Below, piece by piece: positions 1 through 8,897 of a stretch of 35,946 nucleotides of DNA. How positions within the stretch are numbered: the stretch's first letter is position 1; every line of letters begins with the position of its first letter. A program made the position numbers and the translations under genes. The notes under the pieces were generated by a model. That model was not told the DNA's origin and made no database searches. It saw nothing but the letters and a program-made list of their open reading frames with translations. This DNA comes from JBEHWX01 sp048498995 (GTDB taxonomy: Bacteria; Bacteroidota; Ignavibacteria; OLB7), in the NCBI GenBank assembly GCA_048498995.1, contig JBEHWX010000061.1, positions 1 to 35,946 on the forward strand. The letters run 5' to 3'.

Positions 1-52
1 TGACATTGCTGGGATAGCCGGATCGGATCTTCTTCTCTTTGCGCTGCTTCAT
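1..52 (-). CDS. hypothetical protein, N-terminal fragment cut by the window edge
   Basis: Reading leftward from an ATG at 50-52, the minus strand stays open to the edge and gives 17 residues beginning MKQRKEKKIRSGYPSNV, a strongly basic start. Third codon positions are mostly G or C, like the neighbours. No clear Shine-Dalgarno sequence precedes the ATG. It lies downstream of, and in the same direction as, the DUF4175 gene. Too little is visible to name a family; it may also be a chance open frame. Confidence 0.3.
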   Translation of the reverse strand, partial: MKQRKEKKIRSGYPSNV

Positions 53-205
53 GCCCCAAGAGTACGAATTCAGCTCTTAAAGTGCATAACAGGCTCTAGA
101 GGCACCATCGGGAGCGCCGCCCTGGAGGGAGCTCCCTCCGGGGGCATCCGGAGAGCGCGCATCAGCCGCCACATTCGCGTCGGGGAGCGAAGGGCCGGAA
201 CGACG

Positions 206-237
206 CGGGGCGGATATCCGATCGGATATCCGCCCCG
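206..237. terminator. 32-base perfect palindrome after the DUF4175 gene
   Basis: Positions 206-237 are a perfect inverted repeat centred between 221 and 222; each arm contains GGGGCGGATATCCG or its complement. It starts 38 bases past the stop of the minus-strand gene ending at 275, so a hairpin here would sit in its 3' untranslated region. There is no U tract on either strand, so factor-independent termination is uncertain. A second 16-base perfect palindrome, GGAGGGAGCTCCCTCC, lies at 124-139. Confidence 0.55.
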
Positions 238-274
238 GTACGATTGCACAACCACCCCGAGGCCCGAAGAAGCC

Positions 275-3200
275 TCAGCGGGCGCCGCCGATCGCCTCGA
301 AGTAGCGGCGGATCAGGTATTCGTAGTCCTTGGTGTAGCCCTGCTCGCGCGAGTGAAGCGGATCGCTCTGTTGCGGCCGGTCCTTGTCGAAGCGGGCGTC
401 GAGCGGAGGCGGGGTGGAGCGGACCACGTCCACGCCGGCATGCGACTCGCGCTCCTTCTCGAAGTCCCGCTCCCGCTGCGACTTGAGCGCATCGAGCAGG
501 CGGCTCAGGATCCGCTCCTGGCGCTGGACGGTCTCCGGGGTCACCTGGCCGGACTGCATGTCGCCGAGCACTTCCTCCATCTCCTTGGAAGCCCGCTCCA
601 GATCGCCGATCGAGTTCTTGCGGGTGCCGCCGGCATCGCGCGCCTCCTTGTTCAGCTCATCGACGGACTTCTTCACATCCCCCTGCTCCTTGGCCAGCCG
701 CTTCATCTGTCCGGCATTCTCACCTTCCTTTCCTCCTTCTCCCTGGCCGTTCTTCCCCTCCTTGCCGTTCTGTCCCTGCTGCCCCTGCTCTCCCTGCCCC
801 ATCTGCTGTCCCATCGCCATGTTGATCATCTGCTGCTGGGCGGCCATCTGCTGCAGGCGCTGCTGGAACGACTGCATGCCCATCCCCATGCCGCCGCTCT
901 GCCCCTGTCCCTGCATCTGCGCCAGCGCCTGCTGCATCATCATGGCGGCGCGATTGAGCGCCCCCATGGCGCCGCCTTCCTTCTGCGCGGCGTTGTAGCC
1001 GTCGCGCCCCTCGAGCGACTGCGTGGCCCCCTGCATCTGGCGCATGGCGTCACCGAGCTCGCGGCCGAGCTCCGGGGTGATCGCGAAGGTCTTCTGCGAG
1101 AGCTCGCCGAGCTGATCGGCCACGTTGCCGAGATCCCCCTGCATCTGCGACTGATCCTGCGCCAGATCGCGGAAGCGCTGGCTGTTCGGCTGCGTGCTCT
1201 CGGTCTGCTCCTTCAGATCCTCCTCCCGCTTGGAGAGATCGAGAAGATCCTGGAGCGCCTTGCGCATCTTGTTGGTCACCTCGCGCTTGGTGTTCTCCGA
1301 GAGCTTCTGCTTCACCTCCTGCATCTGCTGCTTGAAACGCTGGGCCGACTGCTTGGCCTGCTCTCCCTGCTGGCGCGCCTGCTGCATCTGGCCGTTCTGC
1401 ATCTGCTGGCTGGCCTGATCCATATGCTCCTGGGGACCATCCTGCTGGAGCGATTCCTGCGCCTGCTGCATCTCGCGGTTCGGCATCTCCTCGCCGAGCT
1501 CGTTCATCTGCTTGGAGAGATCGCCGGTCTCCTCCTCCAGGCGCTTGGCCTGCTCGGAGAGATCCTTCTGGCGATCGGCCAGCTGCTGGCGCGCCTCCTT
1601 GTCCTGCGGGTTGGCGTTCTGCATCTGGTCGTTGAGATTCTCCTGCTGGCGCGCCAGCTCGTCGGCGCGACGGATCATCTCATCCACCTTCTGCTCGGCC
1701 TGCATCCGCTTCAGCACCTTCATGGTCCGGTCGATCGACTGGCGGAACTGCTCCTCGTTGAACTTGTAGTTCTTCATCGCCTCGGCCATCTGCTCCGGCG
1801 TCATCTTCTCCATCGCGTTCTGGAGCTTCTCCATCGCCTTCATCAGGTCGGGATTCTTCAGATCCTGGAAGAGCTTCTGCAGGTCCATGTACTTCTGCAG
1901 CGTCTCCGGCGAGATGGCGTTGGCCTGCTGAAGCTTTTCGGTCATCTCCTGCAGGTTGTCGGCGATGTCGGAGAGCTTCCGCTCCATCTCCTCGTGCTTC
2001 TGGATCAGCTCCTGCAGCTTCTGCTTCTCCTGCCAGCCGGCGTCCTGCTTGTTCTGGGCAAGCTGCTTCATCAGCTCCCGGTTCAGATCCTCCATCTGCC
2101 GCTTGGCCTCCTGCGCCTGCTGGAGCACCTTGTTCAGATCGGCCGACGCCTGCGTCTGCGTCTGATCCGCCTTCTTGAGCACCTCCTCGAGCGAGGGGAG
2201 CCGGAGCGTCACCGTTTCGGTGCGCGCCATCTTCGGGCCGGTGACCACGTCGTTGTCGTAGACCTCGAAGTAGATCTCGATCTCGTCCTCCGGCACCAGG
2301 CTCATCCTGGCCATGTTCCAGATGTAGGGAACGTCGAGGCCGGAGACCGGCCCCGAGGGGATCGGAACGGCCAGCGGACGGAAGGCGCTCCAGGGCTGCT
2401 CGTACTTGCTGACGGCCAGGCGATACATCAGGCGAAGGCGGGAGAAGCCGTAGTCGTCGGAGATGTGCACGCGCGTCGGCAGCAGCATCGACTGATCGAT
2501 ATCCCCCTTGCCGGTCGGCTCCAGGAGCGTGATCGCGGGGCCGGCATCGGTCGAGGCGGACATGGTATAGTGGATCGGCGAAAGGTTCACCAGCCCCTCC
2601 GGCGAGCGCACCTCGAGGTAGTACTCGCCGTTGCGGCTCAGGCGGAAGGCGCCGGAGGCCTCCACACCATGCACCGCCATCGGGACGCGGACGGTATCGA
2701 AGCGGCCGGCCGGGGAGGCGCCGCCGGCCAGGGAGGCCAGCTCGCCGCCGCGCGGGAACAACTGCACGATCGATGCGCGCCCCCCCTCGATGTTCGTCGT
2801 CACCCGCACGCCGATCGCGGTTCCACGCAGCCCGCTCACGTCGCCGGTGTTCTCCGGCAGCCGCTCGGGGCGGCGCCCGGTGTAGGCCGGCGGCGTGATG
2901 CTCACCTGCATCCTCCGGATCTCCGGACGCTCCACCACGGTGATCGTGGCCGGCGCGGTCACCACCGGACCGGCCTGCGCCTGGTACCGCATGGTACCCT
3001 TCACGTCGACGATCGTATAGTGAAAGACGCCGGCGGAATCGCCCCGCAGCTCGAGCTCATCGGCCGCCTCGGCCCCCTCGGCGCGCGTGACGAGCGTCAC
3101 GCTCCGCGGGGGAATGCCGGCCGCGCGAATCACGATCCTCACCGAATCCCCCTTCACCACCTTCACGTTCCCCGGCTCCACCTCGAGGGTGAACGGGGCC

Positions 3201-3805
3201 GGCTTGACGAAGTGCTGATCGTAGTGCGCCAGACGGTACAGGGCGCCGCGGTAGGGATAGGGAAAGGCGGTGAAGAGGCCGCCGATCAGAAGCAGGGAAC
3301 CGAGAAGGAAGAAGAGGCCGCGCTTGCGACGGTCCTCCTCGATGATCACCGAATAATCGTAGTGGCGGAGCGGCTCCCCCTCGAGCGCGATCGAGGCTTC
3401 CAGAAGATCGACCGAGTAGCCGATCGCCACGCTCTCGGCGCGGGCGCTCCGGTAGAGCTGCAGGGTGTTGATCAGCCGATCCCCCACCTCCGGGATTCCC
3501 CGCCCGACGCGCCGCGCGATCGTGTCGTCATCCTGCCCCGGCAGAACGCCGAGGTAGCGGCCGACCGGCACGGCGGCGAAGAACGCCACGAGGGCGCCGC
3601 TGGCAAGCACGGAGCCCCAGTAGAGAATGGTGCGCCCCTCGGTGCCGAACTCGCCGAGCGCCTCGAGGGTGATGGCGCCGGTCCAGATCAGGATCACGGC
3701 GCCGAGGGCGTGGAGCAGACCGGCCTGCAGGGCAATCCCCTGCTCGCGCCGCCGCACCCGCCTGATTTTATCATGGAGCTCCGAGTAGAGCGAGCCTGTA
3801 TCCAT
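275..3805 (-). CDS. DUF4175 family membrane protein, 1176 aa
   Basis: Large envelope protein of unknown function. The N-terminus has two membrane helices (about residues 28-50 and 60-82) and a third at about 163-184, followed by a roughly 300-residue beta-rich, presumably extracytoplasmic region. From about residue 560 to 1100 the sequence is almost all long coiled coil, dominated by Gln, Met, Glu, Lys and Asn, with very Met/Gln-rich and Gly/Gln/Lys-rich stretches. This layout and length match DUF4175 proteins, which in Bacteroidota-like genomes often sit near MoxR/von Willebrand-A genes; none is visible here. The ATG at 3805 has only a weak GGAA upstream. The gene is divergent from the prolyl oligopeptidase, and a candidate promoter lies at 3890-3920. 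The antisense strand is also open for more than 1200 codons, a by-product of the repetitive codon usage. Family assignment is fairly sure; function is not known. Confidence 0.82.
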   Translation of the reverse strand: MDTGSLYSELHDKIRRVRRREQGIALQAGLLHALGAVILIWTGAITLEALGEFGTEGRTILYWGSVLASGALVAFFAAVPVGRYLGVLPGQDDDTIARRVGRGIPEVGDRLINTLQLYRSARAESVAIGYSVDLLEASIALEGEPLRHYDYSVIIEEDRRKRGLFFLLGSLLLIGGLFTAFPYPYRGALYRLAHYDQHFVKPAPFTLEVEPGNVKVVKGDSVRIVIRAAGIPPRSVTLVTRAEGAEAADELELRGDSAGVFHYTIVDVKGTMRYQAQAGPVVTAPATITVVERPEIRRMQVSITPPAYTGRRPERLPENTGDVSGLRGTAIGVRVTTNIEGGRASIVQLFPRGGELASLAGGASPAGRFDTVRVPMAVHGVEASGAFRLSRNGEYYLEVRSPEGLVNLSPIHYTMSASTDAGPAITLLEPTGKGDIDQSMLLPTRVHISDDYGFSRLRLMYRLAVSKYEQPWSAFRPLAVPIPSGPVSGLDVPYIWNMARMSLVPEDEIEIYFEVYDNDVVTGPKMARTETVTLRLPSLEEVLKKADQTQTQASADLNKVLQQAQEAKRQMEDLNRELMKQLAQNKQDAGWQEKQKLQELIQKHEEMERKLSDIADNLQEMTEKLQQANAISPETLQKYMDLQKLFQDLKNPDLMKAMEKLQNAMEKMTPEQMAEAMKNYKFNEEQFRQSIDRTMKVLKRMQAEQKVDEMIRRADELARQQENLNDQMQNANPQDKEARQQLADRQKDLSEQAKRLEEETGDLSKQMNELGEEMPNREMQQAQESLQQDGPQEHMDQASQQMQNGQMQQARQQGEQAKQSAQRFKQQMQEVKQKLSENTKREVTNKMRKALQDLLDLSKREEDLKEQTESTQPNSQRFRDLAQDQSQMQGDLGNVADQLGELSQKTFAITPELGRELGDAMRQMQGATQSLEGRDGYNAAQKEGGAMGALNRAAMMMQQALAQMQGQGQSGGMGMGMQSFQQRLQQMAAQQQMINMAMGQQMGQGEQGQQGQNGKEGKNGQGEGGKEGENAGQMKRLAKEQGDVKKSVDELNKEARDAGGTRKNSIGDLERASKEMEEVLGDMQSGQVTPETVQRQERILSRLLDALKSQRERDFEKERESHAGVDVVRSTPPPLDARFDKDRPQQSDPLHSREQGYTKDYEYLIRRYFEAIGGAR

Positions 3806-3889
3806 CGAGTTCCGAGAGCTTCACCGTGGATCGATCCAGCGGCCGGCCCCGAAGTCCGGAACCGGCCGCGCCTGCGCATTGCGAGAGGA

Positions 3890-3920
3890 ATAAGCTACAC
3901 AAAACGGGGCGCGGGTCAAG
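3890..3920 (-). promoter_or_regulatory. candidate promoter for the DUF4175 gene
   Basis: On the minus strand CTTG (3917-3920), then 19 bases, then TAGCTTAT (3890-3897). This approximates the FCB-type form TTTG-N19-TAnnTTTG and uses the same spacing as the better match ahead of tRNA-Gln. The same site also contains TTGACC, five of six to a sigma-70 -35 box. It would give a leader of about 80 bases. Confidence 0.35.
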
Positions 3921-3987
3921 GGAGAAGCCGCCCGGCCGGCACGGGACTTCTCCCGCCAGATCCGTACATTCAGGGTTATCCCCGCGC

Positions 3988-4031
3988 GTCGGGCCCTCCG
4001 CATGTCGGGCCCTCCGCATGTCGGGCCCTCC
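3988..4031. repeat. 16-base tandem repeat, 2.75 copies
   Basis: The unit GTCGGGCCCTCCGCAT is repeated at 3988-4003 and 4004-4019, with a partial third copy from 4020. The copies present are identical. It lies in the gap before the prolyl oligopeptidase. Confidence 0.85.
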
Positions 4032-4200
4032 TCCCGTCGGCTCGCTCCGGCGTCGGACTTCCCGGCAGGCAGGCCATGCTTCAGCGCGCGTCGGATCGCG
4101 CTCTCCGGTACTCTCCCAGGCGGAGCAGGACGGAAGCCACCCGGCGACATCGCGCCCCCCGGCCGTCGCGCCCCCTCATCTCTCTCTGGCATCTCTCGGC

Positions 4201-6297
4201 ATGACCCACACAGCACACGCTCAGGGGATCACCTACCCCGTGACCCGCAAGGTCGATCAGGTGGATACGTATCACGGCGTCACGGTGGCCGATCCCTACC
4301 GGTGGCTCGAGGACGACAACGCGCCGGAGACGGCCGCGTGGGTGACGGCCGAGAACGCCGTGACCAACGACTATCTCTCCGCCCTCCCGATGCGCGCCGG
4401 CATCCGCGCCCGGCTCACCGAGCTCTGGAACTTCCCGCGCCAGAGCCCGCCGATGAAACGGGGCGATCGCTACTTCTTCTTCAAGAACGACGGACTGCAG
4501 AACCACGCCATCCTCTATATGCAGACCTCGCTCCAGGGGAGCGCCAGCGTGGTGATCGACCCGAACGGCTTCTCGAGCGACGGCACCGTGGCGCTTTCGG
4601 CCTTCTCGATCTCCGACGACGGACGGCTGCTGGCCTACGGCACCTCCAGCGGCGGCTCCGACTGGCAGGAGCTCCATGTGCGCGATATCGACGGCGGCAA
4701 CGATCTGCCGGACGTGGTCCGCTGGGTGAAGTTCTCCGGCATCACCTGGACGAAGGATGGTCGGGGCTTCTTCTACGGCCGCTATCCGGCGCCCGAGGAG
4801 GGGGCACGGCTCCAGCAGCAGAACCAGTTCCACAAGCTCTACTATCACCGGCTCGGCACCGCGCAGGAGGAGGATGTCCTGATCCACGAGCGGGCCGACA
4901 ACCCGAGCTGGCTCTTCTTTGCCGACATCACCGAGGATGGGCGTTACCTGGTGATCTACGCCAGCGAGTCCGGCCCGAACACGATGGTGAGCCTGCTCGA
5001 CCTGCGGGACCCGATGCATCCGGAGCTGACCGGCCCGATCGTGCCGATCGTCGACACGTTCGAGGCCGCCAACGGCGTGATCGGCAACGACGGCGCCACG
5101 ATCTACATGCAGACCAATCTGCGCGCCCCCCGCGGCCGGATCGTGAGCCTGAGCCTGGAGCACCCGGAGCGGAGCGCGTGGCGGGAGCTGGTGCCGGAGA
5201 CGAAGGATGTGATCGATCAGGTCTCCCTGGTCGGCAACGAGCTGATCGTCACCTACCGACACGACGCGCACAACGTGGTCCGCTTCTTCGATCTGGAGGG
5301 CCGGCCCACGCACGACCTGGAGCTGCCGACGATCGGATCGGTCGGCGGCGTGGGGGGGCGCCGGAGCGATACCGAGCTCTTCTACGTCTTTACCTCGTAC
5401 CTCTACCCGACCACGATCTTCCGCTACGACGTGGCGACCAGGAGCTCCACGCTCCACTGGGCGCCGTCGATCGACTTCGACCCGACCCGGTTCGAGACCG
5501 AGCAGATCTGGTTCACGAGCAAGGATGGGACGCGGGTGCCGATGTTCGTCACGCACCGGAAGGGGATCGCGATGGACGGCTCCAACCCGACGCTGCTGTA
5601 CGGCTACGGCGGGTTCAACGTGAGCCTTACCCCCACCTTCTCCGTCTCGAACCTGGTCTGGATGGAGAACGGGGGCGTCTTCGTGGTGGTGAGCCTGCGG
5701 GGCGGTGGGGAGTTCGGCGAGGAGTGGCATCTGGCCGGCACGAAGGAGCGGAAGCAGAACGTGTTCGACGATTTCATCGGGGCCGCGGAGTATCTGATCG
5801 CCAAGGGATACACCTCCCCGGCGAAGCTCGCGATGCAGGGAGGCTCCAACGGCGGCCTGCTGGTGGGAGCGGTGATGTGTCAGCGTCCGGATCTGATGGC
5901 CGTGGCGCTGCCGGCCGTCGGCGTGATGGACATGCTTCGCTACCAGAAGTTCACGATCGGCGCGGCGTGGAAATCCGATTACGGGCTGAGCGACGATCCG
6001 GAGGAGTTCACGACGCTCCATGCCTATTCCCCGCTTCACAACCTGAAGCCGGGGACGGCGTATCCGGCCACGCTGGTGACGACGGCCGATCACGACGACC
6101 GGGTGGTGCCGGCGCACTCCTTCAAGTTCGCCGCGCGGCTTCAGGAGTGCCAGGCCGGCCCGGCGCCGGTCCTGATCCGGGTCGAGACGCGCGCCGGCCA
6201 CGGCGGCGGCAAGCCGATCTCGATGTTGATCGACGAGACGGCCGACGTGCTCTCCTTCGCGATGGCCAATCTCGGCGTCGACGTGGCCCCGCGCTGA
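4201..6297 (+). CDS. prolyl oligopeptidase (S9A serine peptidase), 698 aa
   Basis: Hydrolyses peptide bonds after proline in short peptides. The N-terminal motif (VADPYRWLED, about residues 31-40) opens the family's beta-propeller; the alpha/beta-hydrolase domain occupies about residues 430-698. Counting from the ATG at 4201, the triad is Ser549 in GGSNGG, Asp632 in ADHDDRVVP and His667 in RAGHGGG, with Arg634 matching the substrate-binding Arg of mammalian POP. The length is normal for the family (about 700). The frame is open upstream to 3826, but that stretch does not look coding. The first residues, MTHTAHAQG, end in an AHA-Q that resembles a signal-peptide cleavage site, yet no hydrophobic core precedes it, so the signal peptide may have been lost or the start may be wrong. 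No good ribosome site precedes 4201. The gene stands alone, divergent from the DUF4175 gene. Confidence 0.93.
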   Translation: MTHTAHAQGITYPVTRKVDQVDTYHGVTVADPYRWLEDDNAPETAAWVTAENAVTNDYLSALPMRAGIRARLTELWNFPRQSPPMKRGDRYFFFKNDGLQNHAILYMQTSLQGSASVVIDPNGFSSDGTVALSAFSISDDGRLLAYGTSSGGSDWQELHVRDIDGGNDLPDVVRWVKFSGITWTKDGRGFFYGRYPAPEEGARLQQQNQFHKLYYHRLGTAQEEDVLIHERADNPSWLFFADITEDGRYLVIYASESGPNTMVSLLDLRDPMHPELTGPIVPIVDTFEAANGVIGNDGATIYMQTNLRAPRGRIVSLSLEHPERSAWRELVPETKDVIDQVSLVGNELIVTYRHDAHNVVRFFDLEGRPTHDLELPTIGSVGGVGGRRSDTELFYVFTSYLYPTTIFRYDVATRSSTLHWAPSIDFDPTRFETEQIWFTSKDGTRVPMFVTHRKGIAMDGSNPTLLYGYGGFNVSLTPTFSVSNLVWMENGGVFVVVSLRGGGEFGEEWHLAGTKERKQNVFDDFIGAAEYLIAKGYTSPAKLAMQGGSNGGLLVGAVMCQRPDLMAVALPAVGVMDMLRYQKFTIGAAWKSDYGLSDDPEEFTTLHAYSPLHNLKPGTAYPATLVTTADHDDRVVPAHSFKFAARLQECQAGPAPVLIRVETRAGHGGGKPISMLIDETADVLSFAMANLGVDVAPR

Positions 6298-6335
6298 ACG
6301 CGGGGCCGACGGGAGCCCTGACGGGCGGCATCCAT

Positions 6336-6494
6336 GGCGCGCACGCTAAAGACGTGCGGCTACCGACATGCGATTACCGCGGCACCAACGGCGCACGCTA
6401 AAGACGTGCGGCTACCGATGCGCTGTCCAGGGGCTTTCCGCGGCACCAACGGCGCACGCTGAAGACGCGCGGCTACCGATGTGCGCCTACCGAC
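6336..6494. repeat. hairpin plus 14-base repeat cluster
   Basis: The 403-base gap 6298-6700 carries three copies of one element. Copies 1 and 2 contain a perfect hairpin: CGCACG, loop CTAAAGA, CGTGCG (6340-6358 and 6392-6410), then GCTACCGA. Copy 3 (from about 6445) has one stem mismatch. Copies 2 and 3 share a 23-base upstream block (6377-6399 and 6438-6460) spaced 61 bases apart. Fourteen-base units of the form GTGCGGCTACCGAC follow the hairpins at 6354-6367, 6467-6480 and 6481-6494. The same family recurs at 13002-13142. No gene is seen in this gap. Confidence 0.85.
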
Positions 6495-6619
6495 GGGCGA
6501 TGAGCGGGCGTTTTTATGCGGGTTGTACCGGGAGCGTTCGGGAGCGGCGGGACCGGACCGGGCAGCGGGACGAGAATCACGATATCCGGGACGATCGGAT
6601 GGAACCGGCGCGAGGAATG

Positions 6620-6652
6620 TTTGCGAGCTGATCGCATCCTCTCGTATGTTGT
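6620..6652 (+). promoter_or_regulatory. candidate gcvT promoter
   Basis: TTTG at 6620-6623, then 21 bases, then TATGTTGT at 6645-6652. This resembles the FCB-type form TTTG-N(19-21)-TAnnTTTG and also a sigma-70 pair TTGCGA / TATGTT with 18-base spacing. It would give a leader of about 45 bases before the gcvT ATG at 6701. Confidence 0.35.
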
Positions 6653-6700
6653 GTTCGATCGTCCTTTTCCGTTCACTCAGCATTCAGGCAGCACCAGAAC

Positions 6701-7828
6701 ATGGCAGACAGCAGCACGACTTCTGCGACCGAGCAGGATCAGCTTCAACGGACCGCACTGTACGACGCCCACGTGGCGCTCGGCGCCAAGATCGTCCCCT
6801 TCGCCGGCTTCGAGATGCCGGTCAGCTACAAGGGGATCGTCGTGGAGCATACCGCCGTGCGCGAGCGCGTCGGCATCTTCGATGTCTCCCACATGGGAGA
6901 GGTGACCGTGAAGGGCCCGGCCGCGCTCGAGTTCCTCCAGAGCATCACCGTCAACGACGTCTCGGCCCTGGCCGACGGCCAGGCGCAGTACAGCGCCATG
7001 TGCTTCCCCGAGGGAGGGATCGTCGATGACCTGCTCGTGTATCGTCGCGGCGAGGGGAACTATCTGGTGGTGATCAACGCCTCCAACGTCGGCAAGGATT
7101 TCGCCTGGATGCAGCAGCACGCGATCGAGGGGGCGGAGCTGGAGAACGTCTCCGACCAGTACACGCTGCTGGCGGTGCAGGGACCGCGCGCGATCGACAC
7201 GCTGAAGAAGCTGACCGACGTGGACCTGGAGTCGATCCAGTACTATCACTTCGTCGAGGGGAAGATCGCCGGACAGGACGCGATCATCTCCCGCACCGGC
7301 TACACCGGCGAGATCGGCTTCGAGCTCTACCTTTCGAGCGAGCCGGAGCCGAGCCGCGCCGTGTGGGACGCGGTGCTCGCCGCCGGCGAGGAGTTCGGCA
7401 TCGAGCCGACCGGCCTCGGCGCGCGCGACACGCTCCGGCTGGAGATGGGCTACTGCCTCTACGGCAACGATATCGACGCGACCACCAACCCGATCGAGGC
7501 GGGGCTCGGCTGGATCACCAAGCTGAACAAGGGAGAGTTCATTGGCAAGGAGGTGGCCGCCAAGACGAAGGAGGAGAAGCCCTCCCGGAAGCTCGTCGGC
7601 TTCGAGATGCTCGAGCGGGCGATTCCGCGCCAGCACTACGCGATCGTGGCCGACGGACGGACGATCGGCGAGGTGACCAGCGGCACCAGCTCCCCGACCC
7701 TCGGCAAGGGGATCGGCATGGGCTACGTCGAGAGCGCCTTCGCCTCGCCCGGCACCCGGATCTCGATCGTGATCCGCGACAAGGAGATCCCGGCCACGGT
7801 CGTCCGGCCACCGTTCGTGAAGAAATAA
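6701..7828 (+). CDS. gcvT: glycine cleavage system T-protein (aminomethyltransferase), 375 aa
   Basis: T-protein of the cytoplasmic glycine cleavage complex: it takes the aminomethyl group from lipoylated H-protein, releases ammonia and passes the one-carbon unit to tetrahydrofolate as 5,10-methylene-THF. Family landmarks are in order: PFAGFEMPVSY (about 33-43), the FDVSHMGE motif (60-67), GGIVDDLLVY with the conserved Asp pair (105-114, Asp109/110), NASN (about 123-126), GYTGEIGFE and GLGARDTLRLE. The length is normal. gcvH and gcvP are not in the window. Its stop is only 7 bases before the YbbR-domain gene, whose ribosome site overlaps the gcvT stop, so the two are probably one operon. Confidence 0.95.
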   Translation: MADSSTTSATEQDQLQRTALYDAHVALGAKIVPFAGFEMPVSYKGIVVEHTAVRERVGIFDVSHMGEVTVKGPAALEFLQSITVNDVSALADGQAQYSAMCFPEGGIVDDLLVYRRGEGNYLVVINASNVGKDFAWMQQHAIEGAELENVSDQYTLLAVQGPRAIDTLKKLTDVDLESIQYYHFVEGKIAGQDAIISRTGYTGEIGFELYLSSEPEPSRAVWDAVLAAGEEFGIEPTGLGARDTLRLEMGYCLYGNDIDATTNPIEAGLGWITKLNKGEFIGKEVAAKTKEEKPSRKLVGFEMLERAIPRQHYAIVADGRTIGEVTSGTSSPTLGKGIGMGYVESAFASPGTRISIVIRDKEIPATVVRPPFVKK

Positions 7829-7835
7829 GGAGCCG

Positions 7836-8789
7836 ATGACCACACCGGCGCGCAACCGGACTTCGTTCTTCAGGGTCACCGGCGCGGCGTTCGTCGCGAT
7901 CGTCCTCTGGCTGCTGGTATCGCTGGCCGATACCTTCGTCAGAACGATCGAGATTCCGCTGAAGGTGGAGCTCCCTCCGGGACAGGCCCTGGTACAACCG
8001 ATTCCGCCGGCCGTTCGCCTGACCGTCCGCGCCACCGGATGGTCGCTGCTGAAGATCGTCACCTTCGGCCAGACCTATTGCGTGCTCTCACCGGTCACCC
8101 GCGTGGTGGATACCCCGCGGGTGATCCGGGTGACGACGAACGAGATCCTGGCCAGCATCCGCACCAACGTCGCCGAGGCGCAACAGCTCGGCGTCTCCCC
8201 GAATTCCCTCCAGCTCGTGATCGGCCCGGTGGCCAGCAAGCGCGTTCCCCTGCTCCCGAGCGTGACGATCAACACGCGTCACGGCTTCGAGGTGATCGGG
8301 GGGGTGCACGTGACGCCGGACAGCATCACGCTGAGCGGCTCGGCCGACGCGCTCCGCTCGCTCGATGCCTGGCGCACCCGCGCGGTGGTGCTCAACGACG
8401 TGCACAACCCGCTGGCGATGACCGCGCTGGTGAGCGATTCCCTCCGCGGCGTCATCACCCCCGGCCGCATGACCGTGCGGGTGACCGCGGACATTCAGGA
8501 GATCGCCGATCTGGCGATACCGGATGTTCCCCTGGTCAATCGCGGGATCGACCGGGATACGAGTCTCCGGCTGGTGTTGCAGCCGGACAGGATTCAGGTG
8601 CTGGTGCGTGGCGGCGTTCGAAATCTGAGCCGGCTCGATCCGACCTCGGTCAGCGCGTACGTGGAGGTCGACTACGGCATCGACACGCTCGGCGTAACGA
8701 CGCCGACGATCGTGCTTCCCCCCGGATTCAGCGTGATCGGGGTGGAACCGCCCCGCATCAGATATCTCTGGCGGCGCGTGGTCCCGTAG
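7836..8789 (+). CDS. YbbR-domain (CdaR-like) membrane-anchored protein, 317 aa
   Basis: One N-terminal membrane helix (about residues 13-33) is followed by an extracytoplasmic region of repeated beta-rich YbbR units, with recurrent patterns such as RTIEIPLKVELP, VTPDSITLSGSADALRSL and IPDVPLVNRG. In Firmicutes, CdaR of this family binds and regulates the diadenylate cyclase CdaA; no cyclase gene adjoins here, so that role is only possible. The start at 7836 is supported by AAGGAG at the gcvT stop codon, giving good spacing and likely coupling to gcvT. It converges on the rhodanese gene, with a hairpin between them. Confidence 0.75.
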   Translation: MTTPARNRTSFFRVTGAAFVAIVLWLLVSLADTFVRTIEIPLKVELPPGQALVQPIPPAVRLTVRATGWSLLKIVTFGQTYCVLSPVTRVVDTPRVIRVTTNEILASIRTNVAEAQQLGVSPNSLQLVIGPVASKRVPLLPSVTINTRHGFEVIGGVHVTPDSITLSGSADALRSLDAWRTRAVVLNDVHNPLAMTALVSDSLRGVITPGRMTVRVTADIQEIADLAIPDVPLVNRGIDRDTSLRLVLQPDRIQVLVRGGVRNLSRLDPTSVSAYVEVDYGIDTLGVTTPTIVLPPGFSVIGVEPPRIRYLWRRVVP

Positions 8790-8850
8790 CCGGCGCGTTC
8801 CGGCTCGGAAAGAGTCCTATCCGGAATGGTCGAATCCGGAGGGTCGGGTT

Positions 8851-8868
8851 CGGGATGATCGCATCCCG
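8851..8868. terminator. hairpin between convergent genes
   Basis: CGGGATG, loop ATCG, CATCCCG forms a 7-base-pair hairpin between the plus-strand YbbR gene (ends 8789) and the minus-strand rhodanese gene (ends 8898). The position suits a bidirectional terminator, but neither side has a U run. Confidence 0.5.
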
Positions 8869-8897
8869 GCCTGGTGCTCGGGGCGCGAGGGCCTCGT

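Larger units (their letters stand above)
3806..4200. other. divergent intergenic region, 395 bases
   Basis: This gap separates the minus-strand DUF4175 gene from the plus-strand peptidase. It holds a hairpin in the DUF4175 leader (arms GCGGCCGG at 3839-3846 and CCGGCCGC at 3862-3869), a candidate minus-strand promoter and a 16-base tandem repeat. Frames across it are open on the plus strand, but the predicted residues (Arg/Pro/Ser-rich) look non-coding and nothing resembles a gene. Confidence 0.6.

Noticed and set aside
353..4204. Plus-strand open frame of 1283 codons opposite DUF4175
   Set aside because: Very Leu/His/Arg-rich; it is the antisense reading of Gln/Met/Glu-rich coiled-coil codons, with no domain and no ribosome site.
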